From: a virus
DNA length: 25,008 nt
IMG/VR virus record: IMGVR_UViG_3300014962_000029
Span: 9,366-34,373 of that record
Direction: 5' to 3' (one strand)
Below the pieces are notes generated by a model. That model was not told the origin of the DNA. It did not search any database and was given only the letters and a program-made list of their open reading frames with translations. Shown here in pieces: positions 1 to 7,072 of this stretch (positions are counted from its first letter, which is position 1; every line of letters starts with the position of its first letter). The position numbers and the translations under genes are program-made.

Positions 1-1
1 G

Positions 2-1399
2 GCGACGACTGGCACGGCGATTCTGGCCGGCAATGGGTCAGGCGGTTTCTCTGACGTAACGGTCGGAACTGGTTTGTCGTACGTCGGCGGCACGTTGTCG
101 GCGCTCGATGCAGGCGGCACGGTCACTTCCGTGACGGCGCAAGGCTCGGCTGACATCTCAGTCACGGGTGGCCCGATTACGACCAGCGGCACGCTATACT
201 TCGCGCTTTCAGACACGACCGTTGCCTCTGGAACCTACGGCAGCGCCACGCAGGTTGCCCAATTCAACGTAGACGCAAAGGGCCGTCTCAGAACTGCTTC
301 AAGCGTCACGATTCAGATCGGCACCAGTCAAGTGACTGGTTTGGGTACTGCTGCAACGCAATCGACTACTTACTTTGCGCCAGCCACAACGGGAACTGCG
401 ATTCTGGCTGGTAATGGATCGGGCGGATTTTCGTCGGTTACGATTGGAACTGGTCTGACTTATTCACTCGGCACGTTATCCGCGTCAGGTGGTGGCGGTG
501 GTGTCTCGATCACTGTTTATACCTCAAGCACGACGTGGACTAAGCCGACCGGAGCGAAGGCGGTTGAAGTAATTTGTATTGGTGGTGGCGGAGGTGGTGG
601 AGGCGGGCGAAAGGGCGCGGCTGGTACTGTGCGCACTGGTGGCGGAGGTGGTGGCGGTGGTGCTTATTCAAGAGCCATTTTTGATGCATCACTTTTGGGT
701 TCAAACGAAACCGTTACAGTTGGAAGCGGTGGAAGTGGTGGAGCCGCTGCAACCACAGACTCCACAAATGGTGGTTTAGGTATTGCGGGTGGAAATTCCA
801 GTTTTGGAAATTGGGTATTTGCAGGTGGAGGAGCTAGAGGAAATGTTGGCTCCAATATTCAAATAACCGGAGGGGGTGGAGGATCAACTGCTAGAACTGG
901 TACTTTTAATGCAAGTGCCGGAAGTTCGGCAATAAGTGGTCAAGGCACTCCAAATTCTGCTTCGCCTGGTAATGCTGAATTCGGAGGGGGTGGTGGCGGT
1001 GGAATGTCCGATCCTAATGGTTTTCTTGCTGCAATTAACGGCGGAAGTTCTATTTTTGGAGGACCGGGAGGTGGTGGCGGAGGGACTATTGATGCAGCCG
1101 ACGCAGTCCTTGGTGGCGCTTCTGGTGGAAATACCGCTTCGTATACTACGGGCGGTGGTGCTAGTGGTGGCAGTAGTGGTGCAGCCGGAAGCAATGGCGC
1201 AACTCCAACGCGATCAATTTGTGGAACTGGAGGAGGTGGTGGTGGGTCATCGGCAACAGGAAATGCTGGGGCGGGTGGTGCGGGTGGAATTGGAGCAGGC
1301 GGAGGTGGTGGTGGCGCTTCAGTTAACGGAGCAAATCGAAATTCTGGAGCTGGCGGTGCCGGTGGCGACGGTCGAGTGATTGTGATTACCTATCTATGA
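2..1399 (+). CDS. Tail fibre protein, C-terminal part, with polyglycine adhesin-like domain (5' truncated)
   Basis: The frame is open from base 2, so the true start lies upstream; the TTG at 74 is only an internal codon. The first 150 or so residues carry phage-fibre repeats: the phrase ATTGTAILAGNGSGGF occurs at bases 2-49 and again near 386-433, and between them lies a segment (SGTYGSATQVAQFNVDAKGR) of a kind common in phage tail fibres. From about base 510 (YTSSTTWTKPTGAKAVEV) the protein turns into a glycine-rich domain with many runs of five to nine Gly, ending in DGRVIVITYL. This matches the Gly_rich_2 style of fibre tip, and polyglycine-II sandwiches form the adhesin of phage S16 gp38. 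Inferred role: receptor binding. Codon use becomes AT-richer from about 660. It overlaps the next gene by ATGA. Confidence 0.85.
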   Translation, partial: ATTGTAILAGNGSGGFSDVTVGTGLSYVGGTLSALDAGGTVTSVTAQGSADISVTGGPITTSGTLYFALSDTTVASGTYGSATQVAQFNVDAKGRLRTASSVTIQIGTSQVTGLGTAATQSTTYFAPATTGTAILAGNGSGGFSSVTIGTGLTYSLGTLSASGGGGGVSITVYTSSTTWTKPTGAKAVEVICIGGGGGGGGGRKGAAGTVRTGGGGGGGGAYSRAIFDASLLGSNETVTVGSGGSGGAAATTDSTNGGLGIAGGNSSFGNWVFAGGGARGNVGSNIQITGGGGGSTARTGTFNASAGSSAISGQGTPNSASPGNAEFGGGGGGGMSDPNGFLAAINGGSSIFGGPGGGGGGTIDAADAVLGGASGGNTASYTTGGGASGGSSGAAGSNGATPTRSICGTGGGGGGSSATGNAGAGGAGGIGAGGGGGGASVNGANRNSGAGGAGGDGRVIVITYL

Positions 1400-1800
1400 G
1401 ACACTATCTGATCTCACCCGACAAAGAAGTGAACGCGATCCTGTGGGATGGCGTATCGCCATACCCAGTTGAATCAGGCTGGCTGCTGCTTACCGAGGCG
1501 CAGTTTGCGGCATGGCGCATTGAGAATCCAGAGCCGCCAAGTCTTGGTCCAGTCCCAGATGCGGTCGGTCCTGCTCAACTTCGCATCGCGCTGCGTCGTC
1601 TGCACAACATCAAGCCAAACGACGTCTCGGCAGTCATTGCAGCAATCGAGGACGAACAGCAGGAAGCCGAGGCCGAGATCCTTTGGGAATACGCTGCCGA
1701 GATTAAACGCACGCATCCGCTCGTTCAGTCCTTTGGCGCTGCGTTTTCGCTCACGTCAGACCAGATTGACGAAGTTTTCCGTACAGCCGCGAGCATTTAG
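1396..1800 (+). CDS. Small fibre-associated phage protein, possible tail fibre assembly factor
   Basis: 134 residues starting at an ATG that overlaps the fibre stop (ATGA), so translation is probably coupled. The N-terminus (MRHYLISPDKEVNAILWDG) reads like small proteins found directly after phage fibre genes. The C-terminal half, with QLRIALRRL, then EILWEYAAEIKRTHPLV and LTSDQIDEVFRTAASI, matches a helical tail that I recognise as recurrent in small phage and prophage proteins of unknown function. Position and overlap suggest a fibre chaperone or a fibre-bound subunit, but nothing in the sequence proves it. No membrane segment or enzyme motif is visible. Confidence 0.7.
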   Translation: MRHYLISPDKEVNAILWDGVSPYPVESGWLLLTEAQFAAWRIENPEPPSLGPVPDAVGPAQLRIALRRLHNIKPNDVSAVIAAIEDEQQEAEAEILWEYAAEIKRTHPLVQSFGAAFSLTSDQIDEVFRTAASI

Positions 1801-1821
1801 TTTAACGCCAGCCGCTTTTAT

Positions 1822-2256
1822 GTGAGCTGGTTTACGGAACTACTTTTTAACGCTGGCAGCGGTGGACTTTTCGGTATGGTCGGCTCGCTGCTGACCACTT
1901 GGATGCGGCTGCGTGAGAAGAAGCTAGATAATCAGTTCCAGTTAGACTTGATGGATAAGCAGTTTGCCAGCGCCGAGGCTGTCGCTGCTTGGTCTGCTTT
2001 CTCCGCGTCTCAGTCCGCATCTGCCTCGGACATGACTGAGAAGGTCGCGCCGTGGGCGGCTAATGTTCGCGCAGTAACCAGACCGGCTCTAACTGCCTTT
2101 CTTGTCGTCGGTGCGTTCATCGCGGTCTTGATTATCGATGATCCGCTGGTGAAAGCGAACGCGCTACAGTCTTTCCAGATGCTGGCCGGAACCTCTGTTG
2201 CATGGTGGTTCGGCTCACGCATGACTGCTCAGATGCACCAACCGACGCGCAAATGA
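1822..2256 (+). CDS. Putative holin, three-helix GTA_holin_3TM-like
   Basis: 144 residues from a GTG start. An ATG two bases earlier is out of frame and stops at once. An N-terminal hydrophobic stretch (LLFNAGSGGLFGMVGSLLTTW) is followed by a charged helix (MRLREKKLDNQFQLDLMDKQ), then WAANVRAVTRPALTAFLVVGAFIAVLIID and a final hydrophobic segment near ALQSFQMLAGTSVAWWFGS. The order of hydrophobic segment, basic/acidic helix, NVRAxxRP motif and two more membrane helices is that of the 3TM holin family first named for gene transfer agent release (PF11351). The expected role is making inner-membrane holes that free the endolysin. The lysozyme-like gene of this window is 18 kb away. Family assignment is by eye. 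Confidence 0.6.
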   Translation: MSWFTELLFNAGSGGLFGMVGSLLTTWMRLREKKLDNQFQLDLMDKQFASAEAVAAWSAFSASQSASASDMTEKVAPWAANVRAVTRPALTAFLVVGAFIAVLIIDDPLVKANALQSFQMLAGTSVAWWFGSRMTAQMHQPTRK

Positions 2257-2450
2257 ACGACCACGCCGGAACTAAACTGCTGTTCGCCAACCTGGGCGCA
2301 TGGCTCGGAACTATTATGAGTCTGCAAAACGTGCAGGTCGTCCTTGCGATTCTGTCCGGAGCTGCGTCGCTCGGAGTATCGGTCCTCTCGATGATCTGGA
2401 TTCACAAGAAGCTAAAGGCTCTTGAGAACGGCGAGAATGACGAACCGTGA
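2253..2450 (+). CDS. Small single-pass membrane protein
   Basis: 65 residues, starting at an ATG that overlaps the stop of the holin candidate (ATGA). The middle (NVQVVLAILSGAASLGVSVLSMIWI) is one membrane segment of about 23 residues, followed by a basic patch (HKKLK) and an acidic end (ENGENDEP). A hydrophobic stretch near residues 8-19 could be a second, shorter helix. Tiny membrane proteins beside a holin are often second holins, antiholins or spanin-like lysis helpers, so a lysis role is a reasonable guess from position only. A GTG or other upstream start in the same frame would overlap the previous gene heavily and is less likely. Confidence 0.6.
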   Translation: MNDHAGTKLLFANLGAWLGTIMSLQNVQVVLAILSGAASLGVSVLSMIWIHKKLKALENGENDEP

Positions 2451-3414
2451 TTTTACGCTTGCGCCAATTGTGATGACTGAAGCTCCTCTCCTGAACTTCG
2501 CTCGCGGTTTCGTCGGTCAGATCGACGAGGCGGCTGGAGTGATTCACGACGTTGCCGTCATCACCGAGGGTCGCGCTCTGGGTCATGGCGTGAATATTGA
2601 CGCGACCACGCTTGAGCAGGTAAAGGCGCAGGCTGAGACGTATAGTGGCGGTCTGAAGGTGAAGATGGATCACGGCGGAGGCGCGGCTGATATCGTCGGC
2701 TACCTGACCGATTTCCGCATTGCTGGCAATAAGCTGATCGCGAACTTCCACGTCCTGCAAAACACACCGCATCGCGCCTACATCTTCGAGATTGCGGACA
2801 AGATTCCCGACACCTTCGGTATGTCGATTGCCTTCTCCGGTCCGACCGAGATGGCTGCGGACAAGAAGACGGTGCTTCAGCGCTGCTCCGAGATCTATTC
2901 TTGCGATCTGGTGAGTGAGCCTGCTGCGAACGCCGACGGTCTTTTTTCTATGAAAAAGCTCCAAGAAGTCGAACAGCCGGAAGGCTCTATCGAAGTAGAA
3001 TTCCCCATGAACGACCAAGCTAAGGCGGCGATTGCTGCCATGATTGAAAGTGCAATGATGGGTATGGGCGAGCGTCTCTCCAAGCTGGAGTCGATGATGC
3101 CTAAACCTCAGGATCAAGCGGTGGCCTGCGCCGCTCGTAACGACGAGATCAAGCTCGCTGCTGAGGCGGCTGGTCTCGCTGCTGTCAAGGAATTCGCCAA
3201 GTCCTTTGGCGCTCCGGTCACGAAGCCCATTGCCTCCGAGGCTCCTGCCGCCACCGCTCCGGTTGCGCAGAAGTTCGAGGAGCTGGTTGCTGCTAAGGCT
3301 TCCGAGCTGAAGGGCGACAAGAGCGCGGCCATCGCGTTCTGCGTGAAGAATCACTCCAACGAATACGCCGCCTTCCGCTCGCGCGTGCAGGCCGGTGAAG
3401 TCATCAAACTCTAA
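2437..3414 (+). CDS. Prohead protease fused to a scaffold-like region
   Basis: 325 residues from ATG 2437; a TTG at 2422 is a possible but weaker start. The N-terminal 150 residues look like a phage head-maturation serine protease: a His in KMDHGG (H79) and a Ser in GMSIAFSG (S130) sit at the usual spacing, with the strand GYLTDFRIAGNKLIANFHV between. The rest, after about residue 175, is Ala/Lys/Glu-rich and helical, and includes a Met-rich helix (IAAMIESAMMGMGERLSKLESMM). That resembles scaffold domains attached to the protease. Expected role: organise capsid subunits in the procapsid, then cleave the scaffold and itself. It sits directly before the decoration and capsid genes, as expected. 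A third catalytic residue was not identified. Confidence 0.75.
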   Translation: MTNRDFTLAPIVMTEAPLLNFARGFVGQIDEAAGVIHDVAVITEGRALGHGVNIDATTLEQVKAQAETYSGGLKVKMDHGGGAADIVGYLTDFRIAGNKLIANFHVLQNTPHRAYIFEIADKIPDTFGMSIAFSGPTEMAADKKTVLQRCSEIYSCDLVSEPAANADGLFSMKKLQEVEQPEGSIEVEFPMNDQAKAAIAAMIESAMMGMGERLSKLESMMPKPQDQAVACAARNDEIKLAAEAAGLAAVKEFAKSFGAPVTKPIASEAPAATAPVAQKFEELVAAKASELKGDKSAAIAFCVKNHSNEYAAFRSRVQAGEVIKL

Positions 3415-3420
3415 TCTACC

Positions 3421-3774
3421 ATGAGCACTCAGTACTTCGGCACGGGATCCTTCCTTGCCAATGCGGCGATCACTGCTTTCCGCGCGGTCGTCATTTCCAC
3501 GAACGGTGGCGTCGGTCTGTCGGCTACGGCTGGCAGCGTTGACGGCATCGCTCAGATCGATGCGGCTTCCGGCGACTATGTCACCGTGAAGTTCCTCAAC
3601 CAAGGCGGCACCCAGAAGGGTACGCTCGTTGGCGGTCCGGTGACCGTTGGCGATACCATCTATGCTGGCGCTTCGGGTCAGGTTGGTCCGACCGGCACCG
3701 TGGTGATCGGCAAGAGCCTCACGACCGCCGATACCGATGGCGCGATCATCGAGTTTATCGCGAAGAACCTCTAA
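3421..3774 (+). CDS. Capsid decoration (cement) protein
   Basis: 117 residues, compact, Gly/Thr/Val-rich and almost free of charged helices, as in beta-rich head decoration proteins of the DUF2190/lambda gpD type. It contains GGVGLSATAGSVDGIAQID, a strand-rich centre (DYVTVKFLNQGG) and VTVGDTIYAGASGQVG with VVIGKSLTTADTDGAIIEF near the end. The position between protease-scaffold and major capsid protein is the classic place for a cement protein that binds the mature shell. The ATG is preceded by TCTACC rather than a purine-rich ribosome-binding site. The exact family is uncertain. Confidence 0.75.
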   Translation: MSTQYFGTGSFLANAAITAFRAVVISTNGGVGLSATAGSVDGIAQIDAASGDYVTVKFLNQGGTQKGTLVGGPVTVGDTIYAGASGQVGPTGTVVIGKSLTTADTDGAIIEFIAKNL

Positions 3775-3786
3775 TAAGCACCTACC

Positions 3787-4752
3787 ATGTATACTAACGC
3801 TGCTGCCATTTTCCGTGGCGATCTCGCTGGCGTTGTCGAGCAGGCTAAGGACTGGGAGTCCAACCTGATCGGCACGCGCGTGATGCCCATCCTCAACGTT
3901 CCTCTCCGCGCTGGTCAGTATCCGTCCTTCAAGCTGAAGGAAGGCCAGCTCCTCAAGAGCGACGTGAAGAACCGGACGCCGTACTCGACGTACGCGCGCG
4001 GCACCCGCTCGTTCACGCAGGAGACGTACACCGCTGCGGAGTACGGCTATGAGGAAGCTGTTGACGATACGGTCGCGCTGGACGTGAGCCGTTTCTTCGA
4101 CGCCGAAGTCGTTGCCGCCAAGCTCTGCTTGCGCAAGCTCCTCCTCGCTCACGAGCTGCGCGTCGCTGCGCAGATCTTCAACGCCTCGACGTTCACCTCG
4201 ACGAACTCCGGCACCGCGTACACGACCGCCAATCTGGCGACGTTCGACGTGGGTCTGGATGTTGAGTCCGCCATCGACCGCATCCTGGCGCTGGGCGAAA
4301 GCCGCGACAACCTTCGCGTTGTCATGAGCAACCCGGTCTGGACGCGCATCAAGGCTTCGACGAAGTTCCAGAACCGCCTCCGCGGCACGGGCCTCTCGAC
4401 CGACACCATCCTCAATGCTTCGCAGCAGGCCGCTGCCGAGGTCTTTGGCGTTGCCGAGGTTCTCATCGGTCGCGCCAGCTATGACAGCGCGAAGGAAGGT
4501 TTGGCCTTCTCCAGCGCGAACGTCTGGTCGAACTCGTACATTTGGGTCGGTGCGGTGACCGATGCTTCCTCCGGTTACTTCGGCGGCGGCACGGGCTTTA
4601 CGCTGAACTGGTCTGAGTACGGTTCTCCGACCGGCGTATTCACCTACCGTGACGAGTCGATCAAGTCGGACATCGTCCGCGCTTCGCACTACGTTGCGGA
4701 GAAGGTTGTGAACAGCAACGCGGCGCAGCTTGTCGCGACGCAGTACGCCTAA
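3787..4752 (+). CDS. Major capsid protein
   Basis: 321 residues. Features typical of HK97-fold capsid proteins of the lambda E-like kind are visible: an N-terminal arm, a central region with ETYTAAEYGYEEAVDDTVALDV, a helix-rich section with LLLAHELRVAAQIFN, then LDVESAIDRILALGESRDNLRVVMSNPVWTRI, and near the end SYIWVGAVTD, FTLNWSEYGSP and FTYRDESIKSDIVRASHYVAEKVV. The motif in which a residue in a strand is followed by asparagine and proline (VMSNPVW) is frequent in this group. It follows the protease and decoration genes and is directly followed by a strong terminator, fitting a gene that must be made in large amounts. No Shine-Dalgarno motif precedes the ATG (CACCTACC). Confidence 0.9.
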   Translation: MYTNAAAIFRGDLAGVVEQAKDWESNLIGTRVMPILNVPLRAGQYPSFKLKEGQLLKSDVKNRTPYSTYARGTRSFTQETYTAAEYGYEEAVDDTVALDVSRFFDAEVVAAKLCLRKLLLAHELRVAAQIFNASTFTSTNSGTAYTTANLATFDVGLDVESAIDRILALGESRDNLRVVMSNPVWTRIKASTKFQNRLRGTGLSTDTILNASQQAAAEVFGVAEVLIGRASYDSAKEGLAFSSANVWSNSYIWVGAVTDASSGYFGGGTGFTLNWSEYGSPTGVFTYRDESIKSDIVRASHYVAEKVVNSNAAQLVATQYA

Positions 4753-4779
4753 TCTCTTGTTGTAGGGTTGTTGTGTTCT

Positions 4780-4817
4780 CCCCTGCTGGCTTCGGCTGGC
4801 AGGGGATTTTCTTTTTT
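4780..4817 (+). terminator. Intrinsic terminator after the capsid gene
   Basis: An 11-base-pair stem (4780-4790 with 4795-4805, two G-U wobbles) is capped by a UUCG tetraloop closed by C-G, the especially stable form. It is followed by TTTT, a C and TTTTTT (4807-4817). It begins 28 bases after the capsid stop. This is a clear rho-independent terminator that would end or attenuate the head transcript before the glycosyltransferase cassette. Confidence 0.92.
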
Positions 4818-4835
4818 GACGGTTCGTGCTACGCC

Positions 4836-6527
4836 ATGCGCGTATCGCTTTGCGTCATCTGCGGGAACGAAGAACACCACATCGAGCGGATGCTGGACTC
4901 ATTCAGTCCGGCGTTCGACGAATTGTCGCTGGTACGAGCTATCGGCGCACGCAAGCCAGACCGGACCTTGTCCATCGCGCGTGACTGGTGCGAGGCGCGC
5001 GGCAAGACATTCCGGTTCCGGGAGCACCTGAACCAGCCTGGCGCAGAGCATTGGGAGCACGTTGACTCCTTCGGTGAAGCACGCAACGAAGCCTTCCGCC
5101 AAGGCACCGGAGACTGGCTGATCTGGTGCGACTGCGACGACCTGCTAGACAACGCTGACCGGCTCAAGGAGGTATTGGCCGATCTGCCTTCGGATGTCTC
5201 AATGGCGCGTTTCATGTACGACGTTCGAGGAACAAATAAGAAGCTGTTCCGCGAGCGAGCGATCCGGCGTTCGGTCTTCGAGGCTGGTCGCAAGTGGCAC
5301 CATGATGTCCACGAGAACCTGCTGCTGCTCGCCGGCGACAAGCACATCGACCTTGAGGATCCTGTCTGGATTCATGCGCCGCTGGAGGTCAAGCGCGAGA
5401 ACCGACACCGCAACCTGCGGATCCTGCGCAACTCAGTACGGGATGCGGCCTCCCAGTACTTCTATATCCACCAAGAGCACTACTGCTCAGGCAATTTCAA
5501 GGCTGCGGAGGAGTTCGGCAAGCTGGCGATCTCGATGCCAAACCTGCAAGACTCGTTTAAGTATGAGGCGCTGCTGAACGTGGCACGGGTCTGCGGAAAT
5601 CAGCGCGAGGCGATCAACTATTGTCTGCAAGCGCATGGCGTCTTTCCGTGGTGTCGCGAGGCGCTGAATGCGCTGATTCTGCTGTACTTTGAAAAGCAAG
5701 ATCGCCAACGCGCCTATTACTGGGCCGAACGCGCGCTAGAGCGTCCAGAACCGCCATTAGAGGATCGACCATGGACGCACGAGGCAAAGCACTATGGCTG
5801 GTACGGAATCGATCTAGCGGCACGCGCGGCACGCTACGCAGGCCACGCCGAGCGAGCGCAGAACCTGCAAGACCACTTCCACGCCGGCAAGGAGCCGACG
5901 ATCTCGCTCATTCACGCCACGCGCGGGCGATCCAGCAAAGCCGTTGCCTGCCGCGAAGCCTTCCTGCAAGCCGCCGCAAATCCGGCCAACGTCGAGCACA
6001 TCTTCTGTGTGGACCTCGACGACGGCGTATCGATGGAAATGGCTCAACAGTTTGTTCACGTTACCAGCAAAGAACAGAGCTGCGTCGCGGCATGGAACCT
6101 CGGCGCACGCAAGGCGCGCGGCGACCTACTGATCCAGCTTTCCGACGATTGGTTGCCGCCGCTGCACTGGGATTTGCAGCTCTTGGAACTAGTTGCTTTG
6201 CGCGATCTCAAGAAGGAGCAACTCGCCATCGCGATCAACGACGGTCATCGCAAGGACGAGCTGATGTGCATGGCGATTATGTCGCGCGCGCGCTGGGAGG
6301 CTCAAGGCGATATGTTATTCGCCGGCTACGAGTCGGTTTTCTCGGACAACGAGTTCAGTCATCGCGCCTGGGCTGACAAGATCGTGATTGATGCACGCGA
6401 CAAGGTGACTTTTGTTCATGCGCATCCGCACTTCGGTCATGGCGAAATGGATCGAACCTACGCGCACAACAATCAGGACGCGCGCTACAAGCGCGGCAAG
6501 GAGCTGTTCGAGGCGCGCAATCCATGA
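4836..6527 (+). CDS. Two-domain GT2-type glycosyltransferase with helical repeat linker
   Basis: 563 residues from ATG 4836, chosen because MRVSLCVICGNEE is the usual first strand of a GT-A fold; the longer reading from 4773 would translate through the terminator. Domain 1 (about 1-200) is GT2-like, with DWLIWCDCDDLLDN giving a DxD metal-site motif at D99/D101. Residues about 205-340 look like TPR-type helical repeats (EAINYCLQAHGVFPWCREALNALI). Domain 2 starts near 353 (TISLIHATRGRS) and has an SDDWLPP motif at about 436-442, resembling a second GT-A domain. Likely role: transfer of sugars from nucleotide-sugar donors to a virion or host target. It heads a four-gene cassette and overlaps the next gene by ATGA. 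Acceptor and sugar are unknown. Confidence 0.8.
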   Translation: MRVSLCVICGNEEHHIERMLDSFSPAFDELSLVRAIGARKPDRTLSIARDWCEARGKTFRFREHLNQPGAEHWEHVDSFGEARNEAFRQGTGDWLIWCDCDDLLDNADRLKEVLADLPSDVSMARFMYDVRGTNKKLFRERAIRRSVFEAGRKWHHDVHENLLLLAGDKHIDLEDPVWIHAPLEVKRENRHRNLRILRNSVRDAASQYFYIHQEHYCSGNFKAAEEFGKLAISMPNLQDSFKYEALLNVARVCGNQREAINYCLQAHGVFPWCREALNALILLYFEKQDRQRAYYWAERALERPEPPLEDRPWTHEAKHYGWYGIDLAARAARYAGHAERAQNLQDHFHAGKEPTISLIHATRGRSSKAVACREAFLQAAANPANVEHIFCVDLDDGVSMEMAQQFVHVTSKEQSCVAAWNLGARKARGDLLIQLSDDWLPPLHWDLQLLELVALRDLKKEQLAIAINDGHRKDELMCMAIMSRARWEAQGDMLFAGYESVFSDNEFSHRAWADKIVIDARDKVTFVHAHPHFGHGEMDRTYAHNNQDARYKRGKELFEARNP

Positions 6528-7072
6528 ACCACTTTTTCCACGAGTCGCGCTTCGGTGAGAACTGGTTCGATTACGCGAACATCTACTCGCGGTTTATCGA
6601 GGAAGCGCCAGTCGGTGCAGCCATCGTTGAGGTCGGTTCGTGGCGTGGTCGGTCGATGGCGTTCCTCGGCGTGGAGGCGCTTAAGAGTCAGAAGCATTTG
6701 CAGCTCTACGCGGTCGATACTTTCAGAGGGAGCATCGAGCACGCAGGCCATCCACAGCTCGTGGGTGGTTCAATGGTCGGCCACTTCCTACAGAACATTA
6801 AGCCGATCTTGCACGCGGTGCATTGCCTGCCGCTGCCATCGACCGAGGCATCAAAGCTGTTCGACGACAAGTCGGTGTTCGCAGTCTTCATCGACGCATC
6901 GCACCAGTATGAGGATGTCCGCGCTGACATCACGCATTGGCGCAACAAGGTGCAGCCTGGGGGATACTTGGCCGGTCACGACTTCAGCGGATACGATGGC
7001 GTGCGACGCGCTGTGGCTGAGACGCTGGGTCGCTATACTGTCATCGGTCAGTCTTGGCTCACGAAATGCTGA
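6524..7072 (+). CDS. Class I SAM-dependent methyltransferase (Methyltransf_24-like)
   Basis: 182 residues starting inside the previous stop (ATGA). Motif I for SAM binding is IVEVGSWRGRS (34-44), followed by an acidic residue after strand 2 in YAVDTF (D65). A second acidic motif FIDASHQYEDVRADI (122-136) and the GGYLAGHDF segment (147-154) match the small methyltransferases of the Methyltransf_24 type, often found in sugar and surface-polysaccharide gene clusters. In this cassette it could methylate a sugar placed by the neighbouring transferases, for example on a hydroxyl group. It could instead methylate a protein or small molecule, and the sequence does not decide this. Confidence 0.8.
   Translation: MNHFFHESRFGENWFDYANIYSRFIEEAPVGAAIVEVGSWRGRSMAFLGVEALKSQKHLQLYAVDTFRGSIEHAGHPQLVGGSMVGHFLQNIKPILHAVHCLPLPSTEASKLFDDKSVFAVFIDASHQYEDVRADITHWRNKVQPGGYLAGHDFSGYDGVRRAVAETLGRYTVIGQSWLTKC

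Noticed and set aside
600-1330. Possible CRISPR array or DNA repeats
   Set aside because: The repeats are short Gly codon runs of irregular spacing with no constant repeat/spacer structure.
579-1379. Other-frame open frames in the Gly-rich region on both strands
   Set aside because: Repeated GGT/GGA codons avoid stops in every frame and give Val/Glu- or Pro-rich nonsense; the plus frame 2 is continuous with the fibre.
1808-1830. CCAGC/GCTGG hairpin around the GTG start of the holin candidate
   Set aside because: Only five pairs with a 13-base loop; this could be chance.
2314-4689. A 791-codon open frame on the minus strand
   Set aside because: It is an antisense shadow of the protease, decoration and capsid genes. 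Its protein is full of Arg, His and Leu in no domain pattern, and the plus-strand genes are recognisable.
4773-4835. Longer N-terminus for the first glycosyltransferase
   Set aside because: It would place the terminator hairpin in the coding region, and the GT-A first strand begins exactly at MRVSLCV.
5771-6376. 201-codon frame overlapping the first glycosyltransferase
   Set aside because: Arg/Ser-rich shadow without a start signal or motif.
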